Shown in pieces: positions 6,586 through 14,614 of a stretch of 15,458 nt of DNA; the first letter of the stretch is position 1; every line of letters starts with the position of its first letter. The position numbers were made by a program, and so were the translations under genes. The notes below the pieces were generated by a model, which saw nothing but the letters and a program-made list of their open reading frames with translations, was not told the DNA's origin and ran no database searches. Origin of the DNA: Sulfurovum sp. (GTDB lineage Bacteria > Campylobacterota > Campylobacteria > Campylobacterales > Sulfurovaceae); contig JALTYW010000093.1 in assembly GCA_027046415.1 (NCBI GenBank), positions 1 through 15,458 on the forward strand, written 5' to 3'.

Positions 6586-8235
6586 ATGATAGACAATGCC
6601 TCTATAGAGTCTCTAAAAAACAGTATCGATATCGTGGATGTGGTCGGCAACTATGTCGAGCTTAAAAAAGCAGGTGCCAACTATAAAGCCAACTGCCCGT
6701 TCCACGGAGAGAAGACCCCCTCGTTTGTGGTGAGCCCCTCCAAACAGATCTACCACTGTTTCGGGTGCGGTGTGGGAGGAGATGCTATCAAGTTCGTGAT
6801 GGAGCTTGAGAAACTCTCCTACCCCGAAGCGATCGAGAAGCTGGCATCGATGTTCAACTTTTCGCTCAACTATACCAAAGGCAGTTCGGACTACTCCGAT
6901 GCCAAGCGGGTGCTTGAGGCAATTCAGCGTTGGTATGTGAAAAATCTTGAACAGCATGAAACAGCAAAAAACTATCTGCGTCAGCGGGGTATTTCACAAA
7001 ACTCTATCGAGCGTTTTGGCATAGGCTATGTGCCGGATGGCCGTTCGGTGATGCGGTTTCTCGACAGCACCTCTCTTCCAAGACCGCAGGCAGTTGAAGC
7101 AGGTATCTTGGCGCAGGGAGAAGATGGCGGCTACTATGCCCGTCTGGTCGAGCGCATAACCTTTCCCATCTATTCTCCAAACGGTGCAGCAGTCGGTTTT
7201 GGTGGGCGTACCATTACCAACCATCCGGCAAAATATATCAACTCCCCGCAAACCAAGCTTTTTAACAAGTCGCGGCTGCTTTACGGCTATCATCTTGCAA
7301 AAGAGAGTATCTACAAGCACAAAAAGCTCATTGTCTGTGAAGGGTATCTGGATGTGGTGATGTTCCATCAGGCAGGTTTTACCGAGGCAGTGGCGACACT
7401 TGGAACAGCCCTGACAAGTGAACATCTTCCGCTCTTGCGCAAGGGTGACCCTAAAGTCATTTTGGCGTATGACGGAGACAAGGCAGGGGTGGCTGCTGCG
7501 CTAAAAGCGGCACAGATGCTTGCCCATGCTAATTTTGACGGTGGTGTGGTGCTTTTCCCTGACGGGCAGGATCCTGCTGACCTGATCGCAAAAGGGGAGA
7601 GCGAGAAGGTTGCAGCATTGCTGCGGGATGCCAAACCGCTCATTCCGTTTGTGTTGGAGAAGATCGTCGAAGGGTACGATCTGCATGACCCCCGTGCCAA
7701 AGAGGCAGCATTTGGTACGCTCAAACAGTTTCTTGCAGGGCTCAGCCAGATCATCAAAGATGCGTACATCCCTATGGCAGCAACCCTGCTGGGGGTTTCA
7801 CCTGTAATGTTTGGAAGTCAGAGCAGACCGGAACGTGCCAGAGAGAACTTCTCTCAGCCAAAAGATGATGTGGCACAACTGAGCATCCTTAAAACCCTAC
7901 TGGAGAGACCCGAACTGATCGATTCGGTACTGGATGTGGTCGATGCGAAGATGTTTGGCGGCTATGCATCTTTGTTTACTGCCTTGATCAATGATGAGAA
8001 GGAGCATCCGCATCTGATGGGTATTGCGGTCGATGAGAGCCTGAAAGTGATGAATGAAAATGAGCTTCAAGAGGTGTTGCGCAACTTTTTGATAAAGCAC
8101 TACGATACACGCCTGAGACAGATCGTTGCGGACAACAGTATGCCCTTCAGCCAAAAAAGTTTTCTTATACGCAAGATCAAAACCGATGTCATCCCTCGGC
8201 TCAAACGCGGGGAGTTGGTCTCTTTTGACCTGTGA
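6586..8235 (+). CDS. dnaG: DNA primase DnaG
   Basis: A 549-residue bacterial primase that makes RNA primers for replication at the fork together with DnaB. The N-terminal CHC2-type zinc site is C37, H40, C58 and C61. The catalytic core contains the RNA polymerase-like stretch FGGRTI (205-210). The Toprim motifs are CEGYLD (251-256, E252) and AYDGDKAG (294-301, D296/D298), with DGQDPADL (326-333) after them. A less conserved helical C-terminal part (about 410-549) should bind DnaB. Length is close to other Campylobacterota primases. The start follows a TATAAT box at six bases and lacks a ribosome site. The gene is followed by tRNA-Ala. Function is secure. Confidence 0.97.
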   Translation: MIDNASIESLKNSIDIVDVVGNYVELKKAGANYKANCPFHGEKTPSFVVSPSKQIYHCFGCGVGGDAIKFVMELEKLSYPEAIEKLASMFNFSLNYTKGSSDYSDAKRVLEAIQRWYVKNLEQHETAKNYLRQRGISQNSIERFGIGYVPDGRSVMRFLDSTSLPRPQAVEAGILAQGEDGGYYARLVERITFPIYSPNGAAVGFGGRTITNHPAKYINSPQTKLFNKSRLLYGYHLAKESIYKHKKLIVCEGYLDVVMFHQAGFTEAVATLGTALTSEHLPLLRKGDPKVILAYDGDKAGVAAALKAAQMLAHANFDGGVVLFPDGQDPADLIAKGESEKVAALLRDAKPLIPFVLEKIVEGYDLHDPRAKEAAFGTLKQFLAGLSQIIKDAYIPMAATLLGVSPVMFGSQSRPERARENFSQPKDDVAQLSILKTLLERPELIDSVLDVVDAKMFGGYASLFTALINDEKEHPHLMGIAVDESLKVMNENELQEVLRNFLIKHYDTRLRQIVADNSMPFSQKSFLIRKIKTDVIPRLKRGELVSFDL

Positions 8236-8276
8236 TACTGAGGGATTTGGCAGATAGGGATATTTTAGAGAGTTTG

Positions 8277-8285
8277 TGGTAGAAT
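8277..8285 (+). promoter_or_regulatory. Extended -10 promoter of tRNA-Ala
   Basis: TGGTAGAAT is an extended -10 box that would start transcription near 8292, about 14 bases before the mature tRNA. No clear -35 is visible. Confidence 0.5.
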
Positions 8286-8305
8286 TTCCTCCACTAAATC
8301 ACTGT

Positions 8306-8381
8306 GGGCCCTTAGCTCAGCTGGGAGAGCGCTTCGCTGGCAGCGAAGAGGTCGTCGGTTCGATCCCGATAGGGTCCACCA
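8306..8381 (+). tRNA. tRNA-Ala (anticodon GGC)
   Basis: A complete 76-nt cloverleaf including an encoded CCA end. The acceptor arms GGGCCCT and AGGGTCC pair with the G3-U70 wobble that is the alanine identity element. The D arm contains AGCTCAGCTGGGAGAGC. The anticodon stem CTTCG/CGAAG closes the loop CTGGCAG, giving anticodon GGC. The T arm contains the GGTTCGATCCC core. Confidence 0.97.
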
Positions 8382-8570
8382 TTCCTCAATACATACTCGT
8401 CCAATAAAACCCATGAATATCCCTAAAATAAGGACTTTCAAAGTATCTTAGCATCTGATACAATCTCATCAAATACCATAGCATCTACATTTTATAGGGG
8501 TAACTTTGGGGGTTACATAGAGTAAGAACTGTGTATTTTGGCTATACTGCTGCACATAAAGGACAAAAGT
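8382..8570 (+). other. Intergenic spacer after tRNA-Ala with paired short repeats
   Basis: No convincing gene. It holds the direct repeat TAGCATCT at 8449-8456 and 8479-8486 (30-bp period), and GGGGTAAC / GGGGTTAC at 8497-8504 and 8509-8516 (12-bp period). Paired GGGG(T)TAAC-like motifs next to a tRNA 3' end recall arm-type or remnant sequences beside tRNA-targeting integrases, but no integrase is present, so this is speculative. A TATACT box at 8543-8548 probably serves the next gene. Confidence 0.4.
8543..8548 (+). promoter_or_regulatory. Candidate -10 box of the LRR gene
   Basis: TATACT, 22 bases before the ATG at 8571. It would start transcription near 8555, just ahead of the AAGGA ribosome site at 8559-8563. 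No clear -35 is visible. Confidence 0.45.
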
Positions 8571-9068
8571 ATGACACCGAACGAAATTGCCAAAGCCCGT
8601 ATTTTCGAATGTAAAAAGAGCAAAAGTCTATGGCTTGATTTAAGCGGTTTGGGGCTCAAAGAGGTTCCACAGGAGGTGGGTGAACTTGTCTGGCTTCAGC
8701 GTCTTTCCCTTTCAAGAAACGATATAGAGAGCATTGATGTGCTGGCGCCGTTGACGCAGCTGCATAAGCTTGCTTTTTCTCATAACCGTATCAGTGATCT
8801 TTTGCCGCTTTCAGAAAACGAGCGGCTGAAGTTTCTCTTTATGAAGCACAACCGAGTGAAGTCGGTAGATGTGCTTGGAAGACTTTCCACGTTTAAGAAG
8901 ATTGATGCACATCATAATCACATTGAAAATATCGATGCTTTGGCCGATCTGCCCAAATTGGTCTATCTGGATGTATCGTATAACAGCATAGAAAATCTTG
9001 AAGTGGTAAAAAAGATGAAATTGAAATGGTTTAATGGGAAATGTCAAAGTGTGGTTGGTGACCCCTAG
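8571..9068 (+). CDS. Small leucine-rich-repeat protein
   Basis: A 165-residue cytoplasmic protein without signal peptide. A short N-terminal helix (IAKARIFECKKSKS) leads into about five LRR units of the SDS22-like 22-residue type, such as LDLSGLGLKEVPQEV, LQRLSLSRNDIESIDVLAPL, LHKLAFSHNRISDLLPL, KKIDAHHNHIENIDALADL and LVYLDVSYNSIENLEVV. LRR domains bind proteins; no enzymatic domain is attached, so the partner is unknown. ATG 8571 is preferred, with AAGGA seven bases upstream; an in-frame TTG at 8538 lies in the promoter. The stop lies inside the opposite-strand tRNA-Glu (13-bp overlap). The gene stands alone between two tRNAs, a position often used by acquired genes, but nothing in its composition looks clearly foreign. 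Confidence 0.8.
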   Translation: MTPNEIAKARIFECKKSKSLWLDLSGLGLKEVPQEVGELVWLQRLSLSRNDIESIDVLAPLTQLHKLAFSHNRISDLLPLSENERLKFLFMKHNRVKSVDVLGRLSTFKKIDAHHNHIENIDALADLPKLVYLDVSYNSIENLEVVKKMKLKWFNGKCQSVVGDP

Positions 9069-9130
9069 GAGACTCGAACTCCTGTGGCATGGATGAAAAC
9101 CATGAATCCTAACCGCTAGATGAAGGGGCC
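9056..9130 (-). tRNA. tRNA-Glu (anticodon UUC)
   Basis: A complete 75-nt cloverleaf on the minus strand with encoded CCA. The acceptor arms GGCCCCT and AGGGGTC pair (one G-U). The anticodon stem CATGG/CCATG closes the loop TTTTCAT, giving anticodon TTC. The T arm has AGGAGTTCGAGTCTCCT. Its 3' end overlaps the end of the LRR gene on the other strand by 13 bases. Confidence 0.97.
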
Positions 9131-9150
9131 GTTGATAACTTGTGGACGGA

Positions 9151-9156
9151 ATTATA
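9151..9156 (-). promoter_or_regulatory. -10 box of tRNA-Glu
   Basis: ATTATA on the plus strand reads TATAAT on the minus strand, placing transcription start near 9144, about 14 bases before the tRNA. No clear -35 is visible. It is back to back with the lipoprotein promoter. Confidence 0.55.
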
Positions 9157-9187
9157 TAAACTGACCCCTTAAATAACTCTTAAAGTT

Positions 9188-9196
9188 TGGTATAAT
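9188..9196 (+). promoter_or_regulatory. Extended -10 promoter of the lipoprotein-nfo pair
   Basis: TGGTATAAT is a consensus extended -10 box, 20 bases before the ATG at 9217 and just upstream of an AAGGA ribosome site (9206-9210). Confidence 0.6.
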
Positions 9197-9216
9197 TTTC
9201 AGAAAAAGGATATTTT

Positions 9217-9702
9217 ATGGCAAGAGGGATCGTGACAGCGTTACTGTTTGGTATGCTGATGATAAATGGGTGTGGACAAGTGCCGGTGATGAAACAAAAA
9301 AGTGCTTTTATTGTCATCAAAACACCGCTAATGCGTTATGCCGACCAAGGGTTTGTTTATCAAAGTCCAGATGAAGTGAAAGCGGAGATATACGGTAATG
9401 GACAAGCACTTTTACGTCTACAGATCGACAAATCACATATCTGTACCGGAGCTTTCTCCTGTCTTGAAAGAGAGACATTTAACCGGCGCATGCTTGCAGC
9501 TGTTTATCCGGCAGATACACTGGAGCGGATATTTAGGGGTAAACCGCTCTTTGACGGGCAGGGGGTGATAGAAAAACGTAACGGCTTTACACAAAAACTT
9601 TTCAAGCCCGCAAAATACGATATTCTCTATCATGTTTTAAAGAATGAGATCGTTTTTCATGATACAATCAATCATATTGTGATCAAGATCAAAACAGTGT
9701 GA
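9217..9702 (+). CDS. Putative lipoprotein, function unknown
   Basis: A 161-residue protein with a short lipoprotein signal: M-A-R, a hydrophobic stretch [13 protein letters not shown] and a lipobox-like I-N-G-C ending at C19. It is probably anchored by C19 to the inner or outer membrane, facing the periplasm. The mature part has features I associate with a conserved Campylobacterota lipoprotein family ([38 protein letters not shown]) but no known function. Two further cysteines, C76 and C82, could form a disulfide. Start chosen for AAGGA six bases upstream. nfo follows after seven bases with its GAGG overlapping this stop codon, so the two are very likely co-transcribed, an odd pairing of an envelope protein with a DNA repair enzyme. 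Confidence 0.75.
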   Translation: MARGIVTALLFGMLMINGCGQVPVMKQKSAFIVIKTPLMRYADQGFVYQSPDEVKAEIYGNGQALLRLQIDKSHICTGAFSCLERETFNRRMLAAVYPADTLERIFRGKPLFDGQGVIEKRNGFTQKLFKPAKYDILYHVLKNEIVFHDTINHIVIKIKTV

Positions 9703-9709
9703 GGTTAAT

Positions 9710-10600
9710 ATGAAGTTTGTCGGGGCGCATGTCAGTGCGAGCGGCGGTGTAGAGAACGCACCGCTCAATGCCATGAAGATCGGGGCGAAGGCATTTGCCC
9801 TCTTTACCAAAAATCAGCGCCAGTGGGTTGCCAAACCGCTGAGTAAAGACTCTATAGCAGCATTTAAAGACAACCTTGCCAAAAGTGGTATCCTTCCCAC
9901 ACATGTACTGCCACATGACAGCTATCTGATCAATCTTGGACATCCAGAAGCGGACAAACTTGAAAAATCAAGGGAGTCTTTTATTGAAGAACTCAAACGC
10001 TGTGAGCAGCTTGGGCTGGACAAACTTAATTTCCATCCCGGTTCCCACCTTGTCAAGGTTCCCAAGCGAGACCCGCAGTATGCAGAGAAGCTGATGGAGG
10101 CAGAACTGCACTGTTTGGATGTGATCGCCGAGTCGATGAACCTTGCCATAGAAGCGACGGCAGGTTCCAGTGTCAAACTTGTGATCGAAAATACTGCAGG
10201 ACAGGGAAGCAATCTTGGGTACAGGTTTGAACATCTTGCACATTTGATTGACAAGATCGATGACAAAAGTCGGGTAGGTGTCTGTCTGGATACCTGCCAT
10301 ACCTTTACTGCCGGCTACGATCTGCGTACCCGCGAAGCGTACGAGGAGACGATGGATGCGTTCGGTCGCATTGTAGGCTTCGAGTATCTAAGCGGGATGC
10401 ATATCAACGACTCCAAACCGCCGCTGGGATCACGGGTGGACAGACACCAGTCGCTTGGGCTTGGTGAGATCGGATGGGATGCGTTCCGGTTTATCATGAA
10501 TGATCCACGGATGGATGATATTCCTCTGGTACTTGAGACGATCAATGAGGAGATATGGCCAGAAGAGATCGAAGCACTCTATGCGCTAATTGAAGCGTAG
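9710..10600 (+). CDS. nfo: Endonuclease IV (AP endonuclease)
   Basis: A 296-residue endonuclease IV, which cuts DNA 5' to abasic sites in base excision repair. The three-zinc site is complete: H69 ([15 protein letters not shown]), H109 (NFHPGSHL), E160 ([13 protein letters not shown]), D194 and H197 ([14 protein letters not shown]), H231 (GMHINDSK), D244 and H246 ([10 protein letters not shown]) and E276 (PLVLETI). Compared with my recollection of the E. coli enzyme there are about 13 extra residues between HPGSHL and CLDVIAES (roughly 115-134), accounting for most of its greater length. GAGG at 9701-9704 lies five bases before the ATG. Cytoplasmic. Function is secure. Confidence 0.97.
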   Translation: MKFVGAHVSASGGVENAPLNAMKIGAKAFALFTKNQRQWVAKPLSKDSIAAFKDNLAKSGILPTHVLPHDSYLINLGHPEADKLEKSRESFIEELKRCEQLGLDKLNFHPGSHLVKVPKRDPQYAEKLMEAELHCLDVIAESMNLAIEATAGSSVKLVIENTAGQGSNLGYRFEHLAHLIDKIDDKSRVGVCLDTCHTFTAGYDLRTREAYEETMDAFGRIVGFEYLSGMHINDSKPPLGSRVDRHQSLGLGEIGWDAFRFIMNDPRMDDIPLVLETINEEIWPEEIEALYALIEA

Positions 10601-10621
10601 TGCTTTCTCTGAGTTTGTTTG

Positions 10622-10639
10622 AATCTCCCACGGGAGGTT
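10622..10639 (+). terminator. Weak hairpin after nfo
   Basis: AATCTCC, loop CACG, GGAGGTT: seven pairs including one T-G, followed by only a few T. It could be a weak terminator or attenuator before fadL. The 79-base gap has no clear -10 box of its own. Confidence 0.35.
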
Positions 10640-10679
10640 TGCACAAGTTCAGGCTTGAAAAAGATACAAAGGAAGAACA

Positions 10680-11927
10680 ATGAAAAGGATAGTACAGGCG
10701 ATTGCACTCAGTGCAGCAGCGGCAACGGCGGTAACGGCAGGGGCATACAAGATCCCTGAACAGTCACTCAACTCTATGGCACTTGGGGCAGCGTATGTTG
10801 CGCATACAAGCGGTGCGGATACGGCATACTACAACCCTGCCAACATGGCCTTTATGGGTGACAAACAGTACATTGAAGGCGGTGTGACTCTGGCGCACCT
10901 GCCTTCGAATGTCTATACACTTGCCGGTCCATTCTCCGGAGAATCGGAAGTGGAGAATATTCTGATTCCGAATCTTCACTATGTTGCCAATGCGATCGGT
11001 GACTTCAGATGGGGGGTAAGCCTGACCGCTCCCGGCGGGTTGACGAAAAAGTGGAATACCCCATTCCAAAAAGCATCTGCCGAAGAGTTTACACTGAAGA
11101 TACTTGAACTGAGTCCTAGTTTCTCCTATAAGGTGGCAGATAACTTCAGTGTGGGCGGCGGGCTTCGTGTGATCTACAGTGAAGGGGTTGTACGCAGCAA
11201 TGCGGCAGATATCTATGCGGCAGGGTTTGCGCCTGCACCGTTTGCTAGAGATATGGAAGGGGATACGGTTGAGTTTGGCTACAACCTTGCGCTCAGCTAC
11301 AGACCAACAGAAGATATTACCATCGCAGCGACATACCGTTCCAAGGTAGATCTGGATGAAGAGGGAACAGCTGTATTGAGCGGTATAGGTGTACCTTACA
11401 ATGGGGATGCAAGTGTTTCTGTACCACTACCTGCAGCACTGAATATTTCTGTATCGAAGACTTGGGAGAAAACCTTTACACTGGAGCTGAACTATGAACG
11501 TACCTACTGGTCTGCGTATGATACACTTGATTTCAATTATGCCTCGAGTGTCGGCTTTTATGCACCGGTATTTGATGCCCCAATTCCGAAAAACTGGGAA
11601 GATACCAATACCTTTAGAGTAGGTGCAACTATCGAACTTGGCAAAACTACGGTTATGATGGGTTTTGCACTGGATGAGACACCGGTACCAAAGGCGTATA
11701 CAGGATTTGAACTGCCAGACAGTGATGCGAAGATTTTCACTATGGGGTTCCGCTATCAGCAGACAGAGAATCTTAGCTGGGGGCTCTCTTTCCTCTATGA
11801 TGATAAAGAGCCATTCTCTCTTGCTAAAGGAGAATACTTTAATCCTCAGTCAGTGCTCTCTCAAGGCGGAAGCTTCAGTGGAGGCGGTGCCTATTTGACA
11901 ACAGTAGGGCTTGCATACGAGTTCTAA
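10680..11927 (+). CDS. FadL/TodX-type outer membrane transporter
   Basis: A 415-residue outer membrane beta-barrel of the FadL (OMPP1/FadL/TodX) family, which lets long-chain fatty acids or other hydrophobic compounds cross the outer membrane. The N-terminal signal peptide (MKRIVQAIALSAAAATAVTA) is followed by an AGA-type cleavage site near residue 22. The family N-terminal segment comes next: YKIPEQSLNSMALGAAYVAH, then DTAYYNPANMAFM. Alternating barrel strands fill the rest and the protein ends in phenylalanine, as barrel proteins do for BAM recognition. AAGGAAG at 10669-10675 supports the start. The next gene, an acyl-CoA ligase, starts one base after the stop, so uptake and activation are coupled. 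Substrate is unknown; fatty acids are the default inference. Confidence 0.9.
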   Translation: MKRIVQAIALSAAAATAVTAGAYKIPEQSLNSMALGAAYVAHTSGADTAYYNPANMAFMGDKQYIEGGVTLAHLPSNVYTLAGPFSGESEVENILIPNLHYVANAIGDFRWGVSLTAPGGLTKKWNTPFQKASAEEFTLKILELSPSFSYKVADNFSVGGGLRVIYSEGVVRSNAADIYAAGFAPAPFARDMEGDTVEFGYNLALSYRPTEDITIAATYRSKVDLDEEGTAVLSGIGVPYNGDASVSVPLPAALNISVSKTWEKTFTLELNYERTYWSAYDTLDFNYASSVGFYAPVFDAPIPKNWEDTNTFRVGATIELGKTTVMMGFALDETPVPKAYTGFELPDSDAKIFTMGFRYQQTENLSWGLSFLYDDKEPFSLAKGEYFNPQSVLSQGGSFSGGGAYLTTVGLAYEF

Positions 11928-11928
11928 G

Positions 11929-13494
11929 ATGGGCTATCCGTTCAATACCCTTTATGAGATCGCGCAGCATCAGGCAAAAACGCGCGGTGGCAAAACAGCG
12001 CTTTTTGTGGATGAAGAGAAGATTCGCTACCGAGACATTCTGGCAAAGGCTGATACGCTTGCAGGCGTATTGGCACAAAGAGGGGTAAAAGCGGGTGATA
12101 GGGTTGCACTCTTTTTGCGCAACTCCCCCGAATTTGTCTACGCAATCTTTGCTGTTTCCAAGCTCGGTGCGATACTGGTACCTGTCAACACCTTTCTCAA
12201 AGCCGATGAACTCAGCTATATTCTTGAAGACAGTGGTGCATCGGTGCTAATGGCTTCTGCCGTTCATGCCAAAGTGGTTAAGACTTCAAATGCATCGGAA
12301 GTGTGCAGCTGTATCTTTTGGGAAGGGGATGCTGAACATATAAGAGAGAACGATCTACGTTTCGACGCCGTATGGAGGCAGGGTACAGAAGTATCCTACA
12401 GAGAGGGGAAACTGGACGATACGGCAGTACTTATCTACACTTCCGGAACAACGGGTAAGCCAAAAGGGGCGATACTTAGCAACCGCAATATTCTTTCCAA
12501 TGCTGACTCGGGTCGCCAGACCATCCGTGTCACACACAAAGACCGTGTGATTGTCTTTTTACCGATGTTCCACTCTTTTACCTTTACTATTGGTGTTGTA
12601 CTGCCGCTCTATGTGGGGGCGAGTATCGTCATTATCAAGTCGCTGCAGCCTTTCAGCAACATTTTTAAGCAGACGCTGATGAAACGGGTAACGATCTTTT
12701 TTGGTGTACCTGATGTATACAACGCACTTGCCAGAGCAAAGCTGCCATGGTACTTTATGTGGTTCAACCGTATCCGTGCGTTTATCTCCGGTGCAGCACC
12801 ATTGCAGCCCAAAACGCTTGATGCAATGGCAAAAAAATTCAAACGTGCAACGCTGCTTGAGGGCTACGGATTGAGTGAAGCAAGCCCCGCAGTCTGCATT
12901 AATACCTTTGAAAAACAGAAAGCCGGTTCAGTGGGGACAGCACTGCCTGGGTACGAGATGAAGATCGTTGACGAGCATATGAATGAGCTGCCACATGGTG
13001 AGATAGGTGATATCATTGTGCGGGGTGACAATGTGATGCAGGGATACTGGAAGCGTCCCGAAGCGACAGCGGAGACCATTGTCAACGGCTGGCTGCTGAC
13101 TGGTGATATGGGCTATATGGATGAAGATGGCTTCCTTTTTATTGTGGACAGGAAAAAAGATCTCATTATTTCCAAGGGAATCAATATCTATCCAAGAGAG
13201 ATTGAAGATGTAATAGACACTCATCCACAGATAAAAGCTTCAGCGGTGGTTGGCATCTTTGATGAAAAGAATGGTGAGATACCTGTAGCGTATGTTGAAC
13301 TTGAAGAGGAGGTGGATAGACTCGATGAGGCAAGCTTGAAAGCACACCTTCGTGGGCAACTTGCCAACTTCAAGCTGCCCAAGCAGATTCATGTCATTGA
13401 TGAACTTCCAAAAAACGCTACAGGAAAAGTACTCAAACGGGTACTTAAAGAGCAGCTTGCCAAAGCGGAGGTGGCTAATCAAAGCGCTGACTAA
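11929..13494 (+). CDS. AMP-forming acyl-CoA ligase (FadD-like)
   Basis: A 521-residue adenylate-forming enzyme that activates a carboxylic acid as acyl-AMP and transfers it to CoA. The ATP-binding loop is YTSGTTGKPKG (170-180). The acyl-AMP motif is GYGLSEASP (312-320). The segment TGDMGYMDEDGFLFIVDRKK (391-410) carries the hinge region, and the C-terminal catalytic lysine is K500 in PKNATGKVLKR. The ATG at 11929 lies one base after the fadL stop without a strong ribosome site, implying reinitiation; a TTG at 11911 inside fadL is less likely. FadL next door suggests a long-chain fatty acid substrate by the vectorial acylation model. The last 17 bases overlap the proposed start of nagA. Family secure; substrate inferred. 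Confidence 0.92.
   Translation: MGYPFNTLYEIAQHQAKTRGGKTALFVDEEKIRYRDILAKADTLAGVLAQRGVKAGDRVALFLRNSPEFVYAIFAVSKLGAILVPVNTFLKADELSYILEDSGASVLMASAVHAKVVKTSNASEVCSCIFWEGDAEHIRENDLRFDAVWRQGTEVSYREGKLDDTAVLIYTSGTTGKPKGAILSNRNILSNADSGRQTIRVTHKDRVIVFLPMFHSFTFTIGVVLPLYVGASIVIIKSLQPFSNIFKQTLMKRVTIFFGVPDVYNALARAKLPWYFMWFNRIRAFISGAAPLQPKTLDAMAKKFKRATLLEGYGLSEASPAVCINTFEKQKAGSVGTALPGYEMKIVDEHMNELPHGEIGDIIVRGDNVMQGYWKRPEATAETIVNGWLLTGDMGYMDEDGFLFIVDRKKDLIISKGINIYPREIEDVIDTHPQIKASAVVGIFDEKNGEIPVAYVELEEEVDRLDEASLKAHLRGQLANFKLPKQIHVIDELPKNATGKVLKRVLKEQLAKAEVANQSAD
13467..13471 (+). promoter_or_regulatory. Ribosome binding site that selects an AUC start for nagA
   Basis: GGAGG inside the end of the acyl-CoA ligase gene. 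Six bases later comes ATC at 13478, in frame with nagA. No ATG, GTG or TTG lies at a proper distance in that frame. Confidence 0.6.
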
Positions 13495-14614
13495 TGCAAG
13501 AGTCATTGTTGGTGAAACAATACATGACAATATGACCATCCTTTTTGACAAAACCATAGTGACAGTTGACACAGGTATCAATACGCAAGGATGCGATGTT
13601 ATCGATGTAAAAGGAGCGTATGTCTCGGCAGGTTTCATTGACATTCATATTCACGGAAGCGGTGGTGCGGATGTGATGGATGCCACTCCGGAGGCACTTG
13701 AGACTATTTCGCGAACGTTGGTGCAGACGGGTATCACCTCTTTTCTTGCTACGACGATGACGATGGCACGGGAGAAGATCGATGCGGCGATCAGTGCAGT
13801 GCGTGCGTGTAAAAAAGGGCTGGATGGAGCACAGGTTTTAGGTGTGCATCTGGAGGGTCCCTTTATCAACCCAGTCAGACAGGGAGCTCAGGATACCAAA
13901 TTTGTTCAAAAACCTCTGCTCTCCTCCATAGAAAAACATATGGATCTGGTCAAGATGATCACGCTTGCACCTGAAGTGGCAGGGGCGGAAGCGTTCATCC
14001 GTGAGATAGGACGGAAGTATCCAGAAGTGCTGCTCAGTATCGGCCACTCTGATGCGAATTATGATGAAGCAAAAGAGAGTTTCGGGTTTGGTGTGCGCCA
14101 CGCAACCCACCTCTTTAACGCAATGCCGCCGCTCAAACACCGTGTACCCGGTATTGTGGGGGCGGTATTTGACGATGAAAATGTCAGCTGTGACATCATC
14201 GCGGATCTGGTGCACCTGCATCCGGCGACACTGCGTATGGTGTGGAGAGAAAAACGGGAAAACCTGATACTCATCACCGATGCGATGCGTGCAGGGTGTA
14301 TGAAAAACGGCTCTTATGACCTTGGCGGACAGAAGGTAGAGGTGACAGATGGTGAGGCAAGACTTGCTGATGGCACACTTGCAGGCAGTGTGCTGAAGAT
14401 GAACGAAGCAGTACGCAATATGGTAAAACATACCTCCATGACCCTGCCGCAGGCCATTCGAAGTGTCACGGAACTGCCTGCACAAAAACTGTACTTTGAA
14501 AAGAAAGGCAGGCTGGAGGCAGGCTACGATGCCGATATGGTCATTTTTGATGAAGAGGTGGGTATCATAGCGACATTCGTTGCAGGTGAGATGAAATACC
14601 AAAGGAGTCTATAG
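13478..14614 (+). CDS. nagA: N-acetylglucosamine-6-phosphate deacetylase
   Basis: NagA removes acetate from GlcNAc-6-P in amino-sugar catabolism or cell-wall recycling. The motifs fit the amidohydrolase fold: FIDIHIHGSGG (53-63, H57/H59), LEGPFINP (125-132, E126), GHSDA (189-193), THLFNAM (210-216) and ITDAM with catalytic D268. The HxH pair resembles two-metal enzymes such as B. subtilis NagA rather than E. coli NagA, which lacks it. The start is odd. The N-terminus KALTNARV matches E. coli YALTNGRI, so translation must begin before it, yet the only well-placed codon after GGAGG is ATC. With it the protein has 378 residues, close to E. coli (382). Alternatives are TTG 13457 or ATG 13532. Next gene crr starts immediately after the stop. 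Confidence 0.92.
   Translation: MKALTNARVIVGETIHDNMTILFDKTIVTVDTGINTQGCDVIDVKGAYVSAGFIDIHIHGSGGADVMDATPEALETISRTLVQTGITSFLATTMTMAREKIDAAISAVRACKKGLDGAQVLGVHLEGPFINPVRQGAQDTKFVQKPLLSSIEKHMDLVKMITLAPEVAGAEAFIREIGRKYPEVLLSIGHSDANYDEAKESFGFGVRHATHLFNAMPPLKHRVPGIVGAVFDDENVSCDIIADLVHLHPATLRMVWREKRENLILITDAMRAGCMKNGSYDLGGQKVEVTDGEARLADGTLAGSVLKMNEAVRNMVKHTSMTLPQAIRSVTELPAQKLYFEKKGRLEAGYDADMVIFDEEVGIIATFVAGEMKYQRSL

Noticed and set aside
8393..8491. About 32-codon open frame on the - strand after tRNA-Ala
   Set aside because: No ribosome site, low-information sequence and no recognisable family; could be a relic but cannot be supported.
13352..13477. Upstream extension of nagA inside the acyl-CoA ligase gene (GTG 13352 and ATG codons near 13391)
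   Set aside because: Those residues follow the ligase gene in another frame and have no counterpart in NagA; the homologous part starts at KALTN.
13492..13532. Frameshift at the start of nagA suggested by an out-of-frame TAATG
   Set aside because: The residues ALTNARV upstream are in frame and match other NagA proteins, so no frameshift is needed; only the start codon is odd.
13838..14602. 254-codon open frame on the - strand inside nagA
   Set aside because: Antisense shadow of nagA, rich in Cys and His with no recognisable motif.
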